A stretch of DNA of 64,000 nucleotides from Marinomonas atlantica (GTDB taxonomy: Bacteria > Pseudomonadota > Gammaproteobacteria > Pseudomonadales > Marinomonadaceae), in NCBI RefSeq assembly GCF_001639725.1, contig NZ_LTAW01000001.1, forward strand, positions 124,001-188,000, in the 5' to 3' direction. Below, one piece after another: positions 53,604 to 61,372 of this stretch (position 1 is its first letter; every line of letters starts with the position of its first letter). Below the pieces are notes generated by a model. The model had not been told where the DNA came from. It ran no database searches and was given only the letters and a program-made list of their open reading frames with translations. The position numbers and the translations under genes were made by a program.

Positions 53604-53684
53604 CTGACATCCCAGTTTAGGGAAAAAAGCGTAGTACAACGCTGATCGAACTTAAGAAGGCTCCTAGCAACAGGACCTTTTTTA
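53604..53684 (+). pseudogene. Relic copy of the phnA/yjdM 3' end and terminator
   Basis: The 80-bp stretch starting CTGACATCCCAGTT parallels 37457-37537, which covers the last ten codons of phnA, its stop and its terminator. Shared blocks include ATCCCAGTT, AAAGCGTA, TACAACGCT and ACTTAAGAAGGCTCCTAG, with identity roughly 80-85 percent. The coding part is out of use, but the terminator copy (AGGCTCCT ... AGGACCT, T run) may now end the upstream sensor-regulator transcript. Confidence 0.75.
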
Positions 53685-53751
53685 TTTGCAGTACTCCGAA
53701 TGCCTCGCTACATTCAATATCCTACTTATCTATCGAAAAGGACGTGCGGTA

Positions 53752-54192
53752 ATGCAAATCGTTAATGTAGAAGAATTTACGGTATCCGGTGTGCAAGTAC
53801 GCACGAAAAATGCGGATGAGATGAACGCTGACAGCGTTAAAATAGGGGGGCTTTGGCAGAAGTTTGGCTCGAGCATTGCTCCTAAATTAACATCAGACTC
53901 AATCGTCTACGGTGTATATTGCCATTATGAATCGGACGCCAATGGGGAGTTTGATGTACTTGCGGGCAGTAATGTGCTGTCTGAGGCAAACGACTTGGAA
54001 AGCGTGGTAGTTGAAGCGGGTGAGTACATGGTGTTTTCGCAAAAGGGCGAGATGCCACAGTCGGTGATTAATGCGTGGGTAGAAATTTGGCAGTATTTTT
54101 CAGAGCTACCAGAGCGTGAACGCGCGTACACCACTGACTTTGAGTGCTACAAAAGCGATGATGAGGTCGAGGTGTATATCGCTATTAAATAG
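53752..54192 (+). CDS. GyrI-like small-molecule-binding protein
   Basis: A 146-residue stand-alone domain: MQIVNVEEFTVSGVQVRTKN then KIGGLWQKFGSSIAPKLTSD and VYGVYCHYESDANGEFDVLAGS, ending AYTTDFECYKSDDEVEVYIAIK. This is the GyrI/AraC-effector fold (Cass2-like), which binds cationic small molecules. Start at 53752 has AAAGGA upstream. It lies right after the phnA relic and convergent with a LysR gene. Function unknown. Confidence 0.75.
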   Translation: MQIVNVEEFTVSGVQVRTKNADEMNADSVKIGGLWQKFGSSIAPKLTSDSIVYGVYCHYESDANGEFDVLAGSNVLSEANDLESVVVEAGEYMVFSQKGEMPQSVINAWVEIWQYFSELPERERAYTTDFECYKSDDEVEVYIAIK

Positions 54193-54199
54193 GACGAGT

Positions 54200-55054
54200 T
54201 TAAGTCGTTAAAGGCTGCTCGATGAGCTCTGTTAGAAAATCTGCTACACAACGTACCCGTTTACTATGACGTATATCGTTGTGCAACACTAGATAGATGG
54301 GTTGTGATAGTTCCGGCAGAGCTTTTACACAGCGAACCGCTTCATCTGTGGTGATGAGGTCTGGTAGTACGGCGATGCCTAAACCCGCTTTACAGGCGGC
54401 TAGCTGTGTTGCGACAGAGGTGGTGGTCAATGTCGGTGTTTTGCCGTCAAGCGCTTGGTTTAGCCACACCGCTGCCGGTAGATCTTGGTAGTGACTATCC
54501 CAGCCAATGGCAGCTTCTGGTGTGAGTTCGATGGTTGGACCTTCCAGTGCTTGATAAAGCCCATAGCTTAATGTTCCCACTCGACGAAACGACACATGAC
54601 CTTGTGTGGGCTTAGTCATGCGCAAGGCGATATCCGCGTCATGCCGATGTAAATTCGCGGTACGGATATCGGTTACGATTTCAATGTTCAAGTCTGGATG
54701 CCGTTGTTTTAACTGAGCAAGGTTTGGCAATATTAGCTTAGTCGCGAGGTTCTCAGCGGTGGCTAAGCGAACAGTGCCGGAAAGCTGAGTATCAAATGTT
54801 TGCTTAGAAAAGCCAAGCATAGCCGCTTCCATTTGTTCGGCACTGGCGACCAAAGCAATGCCTTCTTCGGTAAGTTGATAACCCATTTGTGAGCGGAAGA
54901 ACAACGCTACGCCGAGGCCTTTTTCAAAGCGTTCAATACGACGCGAGAGTGTGGCGATGCCAATGCCGAGTTGTTGTGCGGCGGCAGTTAACGTGCCTGC
55001 TCGAGCAAGCGCTAAAAAGACCCGTGAATCGTCCCAATTTAATGTCATATCCAT
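54200..55054 (-). CDS. LysR-family transcriptional regulator
   Basis: A 284-residue LysR regulator with helix-turn-helix TAAAQQLGIGIATLSRRIER at about residues 21-40 and an effector domain from about 90. The opening NWDDSRVFLALARAGTLTAA matches the common LysR subfamily that represses adjacent oxidoreductases. ATG 55054 or 55048 are both possible. It is divergent from the carboxymuconolactone decarboxylase fusion at 100 bp, its likely target. Confidence 0.85.
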   Translation of the reverse strand: MDMTLNWDDSRVFLALARAGTLTAAAQQLGIGIATLSRRIERFEKGLGVALFFRSQMGYQLTEEGIALVASAEQMEAAMLGFSKQTFDTQLSGTVRLATAENLATKLILPNLAQLKQRHPDLNIEIVTDIRTANLHRHDADIALRMTKPTQGHVSFRRVGTLSYGLYQALEGPTIELTPEAAIGWDSHYQDLPAAVWLNQALDGKTPTLTTTSVATQLAACKAGLGIAVLPDLITTDEAVRCVKALPELSQPIYLVLHNDIRHSKRVRCVADFLTELIEQPLTT

Positions 55055-55154
55055 TTTCCAATATTGAAAAGCTGTCTTGTTTTATTAGCTAAATATTCTG
55101 ATTTTGAGAAATGTCATGCTACGCCTACAAACTGCAAAGAAACAGAGGTGGGCT

Positions 55155-55865
55155 ATGAATTCTGAACGATACAAGCTGGGCTGGCAGAAGTTAGCGCAAA
55201 TTGATGGCGAGCAAGGGGAGAAAGTGATTCAAGCGATGGAGGACATTGCGCCGGATTTTGCACGCCTTCTGATCGAATTTCCGTTTGGCGATATCTACAG
55301 CCGTGAGGCGTTGGATCTGAAGTCTCGCGAGATCGCTACCATCGCTGCATTGGCCGCCACGGGCAATGCAGCGCCACAGCTAAAAGTTCATATCCATGGC
55401 GCTCTGAATGTCGGTTGCTCGCCCCAAGAAATCATCGAAGTGATGATGCAAATGGCGGTGTATGCGGGGTTTCCCGCAGCGCTCAATGGCTTGTTTGCCG
55501 TTCAAAATGTCTTGCAAGAGCGAGGCATAAGTCCAGACTCGGCACCGTTGCCTAGCAAACAGTCGTTATCGACTCTAGCTGGCAGCTACTTCGCCACAGC
55601 TGAACTTGAAATTACCGACACGAACCGTATTGAAGAGACAAGAACTGCGATACATGAGTTATGTCGTCAAACACGTAATGAATTAGGTTGCTACCTGTTT
55701 GAAGTGCATGAATGCACGGAGGAGCCGACTAAGTTAATGCTGTGGGAATGCTTTGCCACCGAAGCAGATTTTCATAAACATCACGCCATGCCGTACACAC
55801 AAGCTTACATGGAACGAGGGTTAACCGAAGTCGTTCGACTCCACCATAGTCATTTGATGAGTTAA
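55155..55865 (+). CDS. Carboxymuconolactone decarboxylase-like/antibiotic biosynthesis monooxygenase fusion
   Basis: A 236-residue fusion. Residues about 1-130 are a carboxymuconolactone decarboxylase/AhpD-like domain (RYKLGWQKLAQIDGEQG, SREIATIAALAATGNAAPQLKVHIHGALNVGCSPQEIIEV). That domain lacks the CxxC of AhpD. Residues about 142-236 are an antibiotic-biosynthesis-monooxygenase-like dimeric ferredoxin fold (FEVHECTEEPTKLMLWECF and HHAMPYTQAYME). GAGGTGGGCT precedes the ATG at 55155. It may act on a quinone or aromatic product; function unknown. The divergent LysR is a likely regulator. Confidence 0.72.
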   Translation: MNSERYKLGWQKLAQIDGEQGEKVIQAMEDIAPDFARLLIEFPFGDIYSREALDLKSREIATIAALAATGNAAPQLKVHIHGALNVGCSPQEIIEVMMQMAVYAGFPAALNGLFAVQNVLQERGISPDSAPLPSKQSLSTLAGSYFATAELEITDTNRIEETRTAIHELCRQTRNELGCYLFEVHECTEEPTKLMLWECFATEADFHKHHAMPYTQAYMERGLTEVVRLHHSHLMS

Positions 55866-55942
55866 TTTATTCGTTTGTAGTACGCGAGGGAGTCACGAAT
55901 ATCTTGCTCTGCTTCCTTGCGAACAAAAACTCGGTAAGTCAT
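55862..55942 (-). pseudogene. Remnant of a ParE/RelE-family toxin gene
   Basis: A 26-codon frame, MTYRVFVRKEAEQDIRDSLA then YYKRIN and stop, reads like the first helices of ParE/RelE-type toxins and then ends. GAAGAG precedes it, and an upstream frame ending KKQLIEE stops at TAATG over its start, as an antitoxin tail would, but that frame has an in-frame TAG ten codons earlier. It overlaps the last bases of the decarboxylase fusion gene. The rest of the 190-bp gap to arsJ (55943-56055) shows no other gene. Confidence 0.5.
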
Positions 55943-56055
55943 TACTCTTCTATAAGTTGCTTTTTAAGTAAGTGCTATTCAGAGTCGATATCCATAACGC
56001 TAAACCCAGTTTGAATGTATGTATCAGTATACGATATTGAACTTGAGCTGGTGAA

Positions 56056-57276
56056 TTATTCGCCAGCTTCATTCCTCGGCAACCGCACTGAGATCAACGC
56101 GGTGAAAGCTATAAACCCTGCTGAGACCCAGAGACACACCGCGAGGCCATAGTCTTGGTATAGCCAGCCGGAGAGTAGGGTGCCGATGAGGCGGCCCATG
56201 GCGTTGGCCATGTAGTAAAAGCCGACGTCGAGGGAGACGCCGTCTTTGCCAGCGTAGCTGACGATCAAGTAGCTGTGTAGCGAGGAGTTGATAGCAAAAA
56301 CGGCACCGAAGGCGAGTAAGCCTGCGATGACGGCGAATTCAATTTGCCACTCAAAGGTCAGCGCTAAGGCAATCGCCGCAGGGATCACACCAAGTGCCAG
56401 AGCCCAGCTAAGGGCTTGGCGGCCATCGGGGGCTTTGCCAGAAGCCTTGCCCGTAAAGCGTGGCGCAAAGCCTTGGACGATACCGTAGGCAATGATCCAA
56501 AGTGCTAAGAAACCACCTACGTACCAGTGGTCCCAGCCAAACGTGCTGGCAAGGAAAACCGGTAGCGCTACCACGAACCATACATCGCGCGCGCCGAATA
56601 AGAATAGGCGCGCGGCAGAAAGATAGTTAACGGCGGGACTTTTAGAGAAAATGTCGCCAAATTTTGGTTTATTCTTCGCTTTTCCAAGATCTTTCTTAAG
56701 TGAAAATAGGCTTGCCATCCACACCAAGGTGAGTGCAACGGCCATGCCTAGGATCGCGCCTTGAAAACCAAACAGACTCAGTAACGCACCTCCTAAGAAA
56801 AAGCCCACGCCTTTTAGCGCGTTTTTAGAACCGGTTAACAATGCGACCCATTTGTACAATTGGCCTTGAGCATCGCTTGGGACTAACAGCTTAATCGAGC
56901 TTTTCGCGCTCATTTTGTTCAGGTCTTTGGCGATTCCCGATAATGCCTGCGCGCCCATGACCCAAGGGACGGTTAAGAAACTTGCGGGCACCAGCAGCAT
57001 ACTCAACGCAACAATCTGCAAAAACAGTCCAATATTCATGGTGCGGTTTAAGCCAAGACGAGCCCCGAGCCAGCCACCCACTAAGTTCGTTATGACACCA
57101 AAGATCTCGTAAAACAAAAACAACATGGCGATTTCGAGTGGGCTGTAGCCCAACCCGTAGAAATACAGCACCACCAACATGCGCAGCGCGCCGTCGGTAA
57201 GCGTAAACGCCCAGTAATTCCCTGTGACCACCATATATTGGCGGATCGCTGGCGAAAGATTAGCTAATGCAGTCAT
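56056..57276 (-). CDS. arsJ: Organoarsenical exporter ArsJ (MFS)
   Basis: A 406-residue major-facilitator permease with about 11-12 helices. It matches ArsJ in length and features such as LVGGWLGARLGLNRTMNIGL, DLNKMSAKSSIKLLVPSDAQ and DVGFYYMANAMGRLIGT. ArsJ exports 1-arseno-3-phosphoglycerate, made by the partner GAPDH from arsenate and glyceraldehyde-3-phosphate, giving arsenate resistance. The GAPDH gene lies upstream in the same direction but a 295-bp repeat-rich spacer separates them, so coexpression may be weakened. Confidence 0.88.
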   Translation of the reverse strand: MTALANLSPAIRQYMVVTGNYWAFTLTDGALRMLVVLYFYGLGYSPLEIAMLFLFYEIFGVITNLVGGWLGARLGLNRTMNIGLFLQIVALSMLLVPASFLTVPWVMGAQALSGIAKDLNKMSAKSSIKLLVPSDAQGQLYKWVALLTGSKNALKGVGFFLGGALLSLFGFQGAILGMAVALTLVWMASLFSLKKDLGKAKNKPKFGDIFSKSPAVNYLSAARLFLFGARDVWFVVALPVFLASTFGWDHWYVGGFLALWIIAYGIVQGFAPRFTGKASGKAPDGRQALSWALALGVIPAAIALALTFEWQIEFAVIAGLLAFGAVFAINSSLHSYLIVSYAGKDGVSLDVGFYYMANAMGRLIGTLLSGWLYQDYGLAVCLWVSAGFIAFTALISVRLPRNEAGE

Positions 57277-57299
57277 TGCTAGAAGGCTCCGAGAAAGCT

Positions 57300-57332
57300 C
57301 CTCCCCCTGCTTCCTCTTTGCTAAGGGGGAGG
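57300..57332 (+). repeat. Intergenic GC-rich hairpin repeat, copy 1
   Basis: CCTCCCCC (57300-57307) pairs with GGGGGAGG (57325-57332); followed by GGAGGGGGTTAA. Same orientation as copy 3. Confidence 0.75.
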
Positions 57333-57388
57333 CATGGAGGGGGTTAATTAGTTCTTAGTAATGCATTTTTTCATTTACTCAAGCGGCT

Positions 57389-57431
57389 TAACCCCACCCT
57401 AACCCTCCCCTTAAAAAAAACAAGGGGAGGG
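57389..57431 (-). repeat. Intergenic GC-rich hairpin repeat, copy 2 (inverted)
   Basis: CCCTCCCCTT (57403-57412) pairs perfectly with AAGGGGAGGG (57422-57431). The flanking TTAACCCCACCC (57389-57400) shows it is inverted relative to copies 1 and 3. The A8 loop on plus is a T run on minus, so it may terminate transcripts coming from gapdh. Confidence 0.75.
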
Positions 57432-57517
57432 AACTTGAAACACCTCAGTAACAGCTCCTTGCTCTTACCTTAAATATGGAGAGGGAGCTTGAAGCATTGC
57501 ATTGCTGAATGTCTCGT

Positions 57518-57556
57518 GCCTCCCCCTTTCTAAGGGGGAGGCTGGGAGGGGGTTAA
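57518..57556 (+). repeat. Intergenic GC-rich hairpin repeat, copy 3
   Basis: GCCTCCCCCTT (57518-57528) pairs perfectly with AAGGGGGAGGC (57532-57542) over a 3-base loop, followed by TGGGAGGGGGTTAAG. The 16 bases before gapdh's stop are directly next to it. Confidence 0.78.
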
Positions 57557-57571
57557 GCAACCGCAGGCCTG

Positions 57572-58582
57572 TTAATTTTGATCCATTCGACCAACCATGC
57601 GCATTAGCTCTGCGGTCCGGTTGGCGTAGCCCCATTCGTTGTCGTACCAAGCATACAGCTTCACTTGTGTCTGATTGATGACCATCGTAGACAATGCATC
57701 GATCACGCTAGAGCGTGGGTCGGTTTTGTAATCCACCGACACCAATGGACGCTCTTCGTAGCCTAAAATGTCTTTCAGCTCGCCTTCAGCTGCGTCTTTG
57801 AGGAAGCCGTTTACTTCCGCTTCCGTCGTAGGACGGCTGACTTCAAACACACAGTCCGTCAAAGAGGCGTTGGCTAAGGGAACACGTACTGCATGGCCGT
57901 TCAGCTTGCCTTTCAGCTCAGGAAAGATATGCGTGATTGCGGTTGCTGAGCCTGTGGTCGTTGGAATTAAGCTGGAGCCACAGGCGCGGGCGCGACGCAG
58001 GTCTTTGTGTGGTGCGTCCAAGATGGTTTGGGTGTTGGTGATGTCATGAATCGTAGTCATAGAGCCGTGTTGGATGCCCAGCTTTTCATGAATCACTTTG
58101 ACGACTGGCGCAAGGCAGTTAGTGGTACACGATGCGGCGGTGACAATTGGGTGTGTCGCAGGGTCGTATAGGTCATGATTCACGCCCATAACCACGTTGA
58201 GCACACTTTCTTCTTTGACAGGGGCTGTCACCACGACGCGCTTCACGCCTTGGTCCAAGTAGGCTTGCAAGAGCGCTTTGGTTTTCATCACACCGCTGGC
58301 TTCGATGACCACATCACAATCAGACCAGTCGGTGTCGCCGATGGTTTTGTTCTGAGTGCAAGGGATACGTTGACCATTGATGATCATATCGTCGCCATCG
58401 ACAGTAGCTTCATGCTGCCAACGGCCGTGAACCGAGTCGAACGTGATTAGATGTGCCAGTGTCGCTGCATCGCCTGCTGGGTCATTGATCTGTACGAATT
58501 CAATGTCATCCCAGTCGAATGCCGCACGAAAAGACAGTCGCCCCATGCGACCAAAACCATTAATACCTACTTTGATAGTCAT
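57572..58582 (-). CDS. ArsJ-associated glyceraldehyde-3-phosphate dehydrogenase
   Basis: A 336-residue GAPDH: NAD-binding [16 protein letters not shown], catalytic C152 ([12 protein letters not shown]), and [11 protein letters not shown] near the end. In arsenic clusters this enzyme uses arsenate in place of phosphate to form unstable 1-arseno-3-phosphoglycerate, which ArsJ exports. Its placement between arsR/arsP and arsJ assigns it to arsenate resistance and not to glycolysis. The C-terminus RRVGRMDQN-like end ([10 protein letters not shown]) is typical of this subgroup. Upstream by 54 bp is the thioredoxin-like gene. Confidence 0.9.
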   Translation of the reverse strand: MTIKVGINGFGRMGRLSFRAAFDWDDIEFVQINDPAGDAATLAHLITFDSVHGRWQHEATVDGDDMIINGQRIPCTQNKTIGDTDWSDCDVVIEASGVMKTKALLQAYLDQGVKRVVVTAPVKEESVLNVVMGVNHDLYDPATHPIVTAASCTTNCLAPVVKVIHEKLGIQHGSMTTIHDITNTQTILDAPHKDLRRARACGSSLIPTTTGSATAITHIFPELKGKLNGHAVRVPLANASLTDCVFEVSRPTTEAEVNGFLKDAAEGELKDILGYEERPLVSVDYKTDPRSSVIDALSTMVINQTQVKLYAWYDNEWGYANRTAELMRMVGRMDQN

Positions 58583-58636
58583 AGTGTTCTCGATCTACTC
58601 TTTAATAATGATGTGTTCTGTACAGCGATGGGTGAA

Positions 58637-58873
58637 TTACACCGCTAGCCATTCTTTTACTTGATCTGTATGTGGAATAGAGCCTGAGTGTTTCAGTTGC
58701 TTGTCAATCACCACGGCCGGTGTGCTCATAACACCGTACTGTAAGAAAGTTTGTGCATCGGTTTCTTTACTAACGTTCACCTCAACACCTTGTTCAGAGG
58801 CAATGCGTTCAATCAGTTCTGCTGTTTTTTGACACTTCGTACAACCACTGCCTAACACTTTGATTTGTTTCAT
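58637..58873 (-). CDS. Small thioredoxin-like redox protein of the arsenic operon
   Basis: A 78-residue thioredoxin-fold protein of the MTH895/TM0996 type: MKQIKVLGSGCTKCQKTAEL with redox pair C11-C14, and VMSTPAVVIDKQLKHSG holding the cis-proline. It often accompanies DUF318 permeases. A role in reducing arsenic species or the permease is plausible but unproven. GAGG lies before its ATG; nine bases separate it from arsP. Confidence 0.87.
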   Translation of the reverse strand: MKQIKVLGSGCTKCQKTAELIERIASEQGVEVNVSKETDAQTFLQYGVMSTPAVVIDKQLKHSGSIPHTDQVKEWLAV

Positions 58874-58882
58874 TTATGCACC

Positions 58883-59872
58883 TCACAAAAATGCTGAAAA
58901 TCCATTAAATAGCCACCCGATAAGGGTGAATGACAGAAGCAACATAGCAAACACCGTCGCGAGCAAACGCCACTGCATCACTTGCTTCAATAGAATAAAC
59001 TCTGGGAAACTGGCCGCTACAGTACTCATACAAAATGCCAGCGTTGTACCAATAGGCAAACCATTCACGATCAGGCTTTCCATGACTGGAATTACGCCGG
59101 TCGCGTTGGAATACAGCGGAATACCTAACAGAACGGCGGCTGGGACGGACCACCATTGACCGTCGCCCAAGTAATGCTCGATCCAACCATCAGGTACAAA
59201 GCCATGTAAGGCCGCACCCAAGCCCACCCCGATGATCACCCATTTCCAAACACGGCCGAAAATTTCCAGCGTTTCGTCTTTGGCAAAGCGATGACGCTCA
59301 GTAAGAGACAACTTTTCTGTTTCTTGAGAGGTTTGTAATGGTGCGTTTTGCCCAGCTTCTAGCGCTTTTTTAGCAAACGACTGCAACCAGCGCTCCGCTT
59401 TAATGGCATCCAGAAATGCCCCGCCGATAATGCCCACTGTCATACCAACGACGACGTATAAAAGCGTGAACTTCCAGCCCAATAGACTCATTAGCAGCAG
59501 AATGGCGACTTCGTTGATTAGTGGGGACGTCAACAAAAAAGACATGGTGATACCAACGGGAATGCCTGCCGAGGTAAAACCAAGAAATACTGGAATACTA
59601 GAACATGAGCAAAACGGAGTGATGGCTCCAAAGCCAGAGCCCAATATGTAACCAACACCTTTATGTTTCCCTGCTAAGTAATTACGTACTTGCTCGACGT
59701 TTAGGGAGGCGCGGAGCAGTGCGATGAAATAAATCATCACGACGAGCAAAACGTAGATCTTGCTGACATCTTCAATAAAGAAATGCACTGCGTCACCGAA
59801 CTTTGAGTCCGGTGATAAACTCAGCAGATCGTAAGCCAACCAATCGGCGAATTGTGTGAATACTTCAAACAT
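58883..59872 (-). CDS. arsP: ArsP-type permease (DUF318), probable organoarsenical exporter
   Basis: A 329-residue membrane protein with about 8-10 helices. The conserved PFCSCSS (C88, C90) followed by IPVFLGFTSAGIPVG marks the DUF318/ArsP family; ArsP of Campylobacter exports trivalent organoarsenicals such as roxarsone(III) and methylarsenite. A second conserved block is LYSNATGVIPVMESL. Directly after arsR in the operon and coupled with the thioredoxin-like gene. Its arsenic specificity is inferred from family and context. Confidence 0.85.
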   Translation of the reverse strand: MFEVFTQFADWLAYDLLSLSPDSKFGDAVHFFIEDVSKIYVLLVVMIYFIALLRASLNVEQVRNYLAGKHKGVGYILGSGFGAITPFCSCSSIPVFLGFTSAGIPVGITMSFLLTSPLINEVAILLLMSLLGWKFTLLYVVVGMTVGIIGGAFLDAIKAERWLQSFAKKALEAGQNAPLQTSQETEKLSLTERHRFAKDETLEIFGRVWKWVIIGVGLGAALHGFVPDGWIEHYLGDGQWWSVPAAVLLGIPLYSNATGVIPVMESLIVNGLPIGTTLAFCMSTVAASFPEFILLKQVMQWRLLATVFAMLLLSFTLIGWLFNGFSAFL

Positions 59873-59917
59873 GGGGCATCCCCTTTTGGGCTAACCGACT
59901 ATGAGAGTGAAGCCTTA

Positions 59918-60292
59918 CTATGCACAGCAGGTCTTTGCGCGTTCTGGGCGGCTTCCCATGTGATCCAATCGCGCGAGATCTGCTGCGCAGTGCTCAAGGT
60001 TTTCTGCCGCAGTAACATGAAGGACTAACTTGCTCCAAGCTGGAAGCTCCTCGTTAATACTGTAGAACACCCATTGACCTTGGCGACGATCAGTGAGTAA
60101 GCCGCAATTGCGTAATTGAGCTAGATGACGAGATACCTTTGGCTGACTTTCTTGCAGTGCTTCCATCAGTTCACAGACACACAGCTCGCCTTCGAGCTGA
60201 ATCAACATAAGGCAGCGTAGTCGAGTCTCGTCGGCTAAGCACTTATAAAACTGTGTTGGGTTGATCTCGATCTCAACAACATCCCCTGACAT
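59918..60292 (-). CDS. arsR: ArsR-family arsenite-responsive repressor
   Basis: A 124-residue ArsR/SmtB repressor. The winged helix contains SQPKVSRHLAQLRNCGLL (recognition helix, about residues 50-67) and the metalloid-binding ELCVCEL at C38-C40 next to C27, similar to the alpha-3 site of E. coli-type ArsR. A C-terminal CC pair (C122-C123) may be a further ligand. It heads the ars operon and most likely represses it until arsenite binds. Confidence 0.93.
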   Translation of the reverse strand: MSGDVVEIEINPTQFYKCLADETRLRCLMLIQLEGELCVCELMEALQESQPKVSRHLAQLRNCGLLTDRRQGQWVFYSINEELPAWSKLVLHVTAAENLEHCAADLARLDHMGSRPERAKTCCA

Positions 60293-60316
60293 GACGTATA
60301 TCCTGCTATTTGTTAT

Positions 60317-60336
60317 ATATATGGTTATCCGTATAT
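60317..60336 (-). promoter_or_regulatory. Candidate ArsR operator in the ars promoter
   Basis: ATATATGGTTATCCGTATAT is an imperfect dyad with 8 of 10 positions paired, 25-45 bp before the arsR start and in a very AT-rich promoter stretch. Confidence 0.45.
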
Positions 60337-60377
60337 TTTATTTTTAAGATATATGAAATTTCAGATATTTGGAAGTG

Positions 60378-61301
60378 CTATTTTTCAGGGTAGTTAAGAG
60401 TGAACTCTTGAATTAATTGGCGAACCCAGCGACGTAATGGATCGGCATGGGTACGTTCGTGCCAAACTTGGGTCAGGCGAACGCTGGGAATGGAGACAGG
60501 GGGAGTGTAAACCCGTAAATCTGGATGGTTTCGTTGCGCGGTTATAGCCACACTTTCAAAGCAGCTGGTGATGATTTGAGGGTTTTCGTTAATGATGTGC
60601 GCGGGTGCCAGATGACTCGAAACCCCTGCGACGACATTACGCTTTTTACCTAACTTTTCTAGTTCGAGGTCCATGTCGCTGATTAAATCTCCGGATACAG
60701 AGATGACCAGATGCTCACACTTGAGATAAGCGTCTAGGTTTAGCGTGTCAGTGATAAAGGGGTTGTCTTTGGAAGCTAGAACCAAATAATGGCGTTCGCC
60801 GATTAACTGCTGACGCATAGTATCGGGCAAATCGTTATAAAAACCTGCAATGGCAAGGTCACATTGTCCATTTTCAAGCTCTGCACGGGGCAACTCCCCG
60901 CGGGTATTACGGATAACAAAGCGCACATTAGGGGCTTGCTCGCGCATGATTTTTAAGAGATATGCCAATGAACACATTTCAAAATAATCATGGGTATAGA
61001 TCACAATCTTATCGTTGCGTTGGCGAAAGTCTGGTTCAATTTGCGTGGCATAGAACGCTTCTAAATTGGGCATTAATTCGTTCACTTCTTTCGCCAACTC
61101 ATGTGCTTTAGGGGTGGGGGTCAAGCCTCTTGGCGCCTTAATAAACAGAGGATCACGCCACTCGTCCCTTAGCTTGTTGAGTTTGTGACTTAACGCGGGC
61201 TGGCTGATGGACAACAGTTTGGCGGCGCGAGACGCGTTACGCTCTTGGTACAGCACATGAAACAGCAGTAATAAGTTTAAATCGCGACGAAAGATATTCA
61301 T
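60378..61301 (-). CDS. LysR-family transcriptional regulator
   Basis: A 307-residue LysR regulator. Helix-turn-helix at about residues 22-41 (ASRAAKLLSISQPALSHKLN); opening MNIFRRDLNLLLLFHVLYQE is typical of the NodD/LeuO/PnbR side of the family. It follows the old-yellow-enzyme gene on the same strand and probably controls it. A hairpin (ACAACACG/CGTGTTGT) separates the two. Confidence 0.85.
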   Translation of the reverse strand: MNIFRRDLNLLLLFHVLYQERNASRAAKLLSISQPALSHKLNKLRDEWRDPLFIKAPRGLTPTPKAHELAKEVNELMPNLEAFYATQIEPDFRQRNDKIVIYTHDYFEMCSLAYLLKIMREQAPNVRFVIRNTRGELPRAELENGQCDLAIAGFYNDLPDTMRQQLIGERHYLVLASKDNPFITDTLNLDAYLKCEHLVISVSGDLISDMDLELEKLGKKRNVVAGVSSHLAPAHIINENPQIITSCFESVAITAQRNHPDLRVYTPPVSIPSVRLTQVWHERTHADPLRRWVRQLIQEFTLNYPEK

Positions 61302-61320
61302 GACTCAGCCTTTAAAGCGA

Positions 61321-61346
61321 ACAACACGAGCAAAGGCCCGTGTTGT
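61321..61346 (-). terminator. Hairpin between OYE gene and lysR
   Basis: ACAACACG (61321-61328) pairs with CGTGTTGT (61339-61346). It lies 26 bases beyond the OYE stop and 20 before the lysR start. Confidence 0.55.
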
Positions 61347-61372
61347 AGGGGGTTGAGTTAAACCTTACTACG

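Noticed and set aside
57300-57557. Clustered repeats as a CRISPR array
   Set aside because: Only three unequal hairpins, one inverted, with irregular spacing and no cas genes.
60291-60300. ATGACGTATA at the arsR start as a second copy of the urtA palindrome arm
   Set aside because: It is a single half site without its partner and overlaps the arsR start codon, so it is probably chance.
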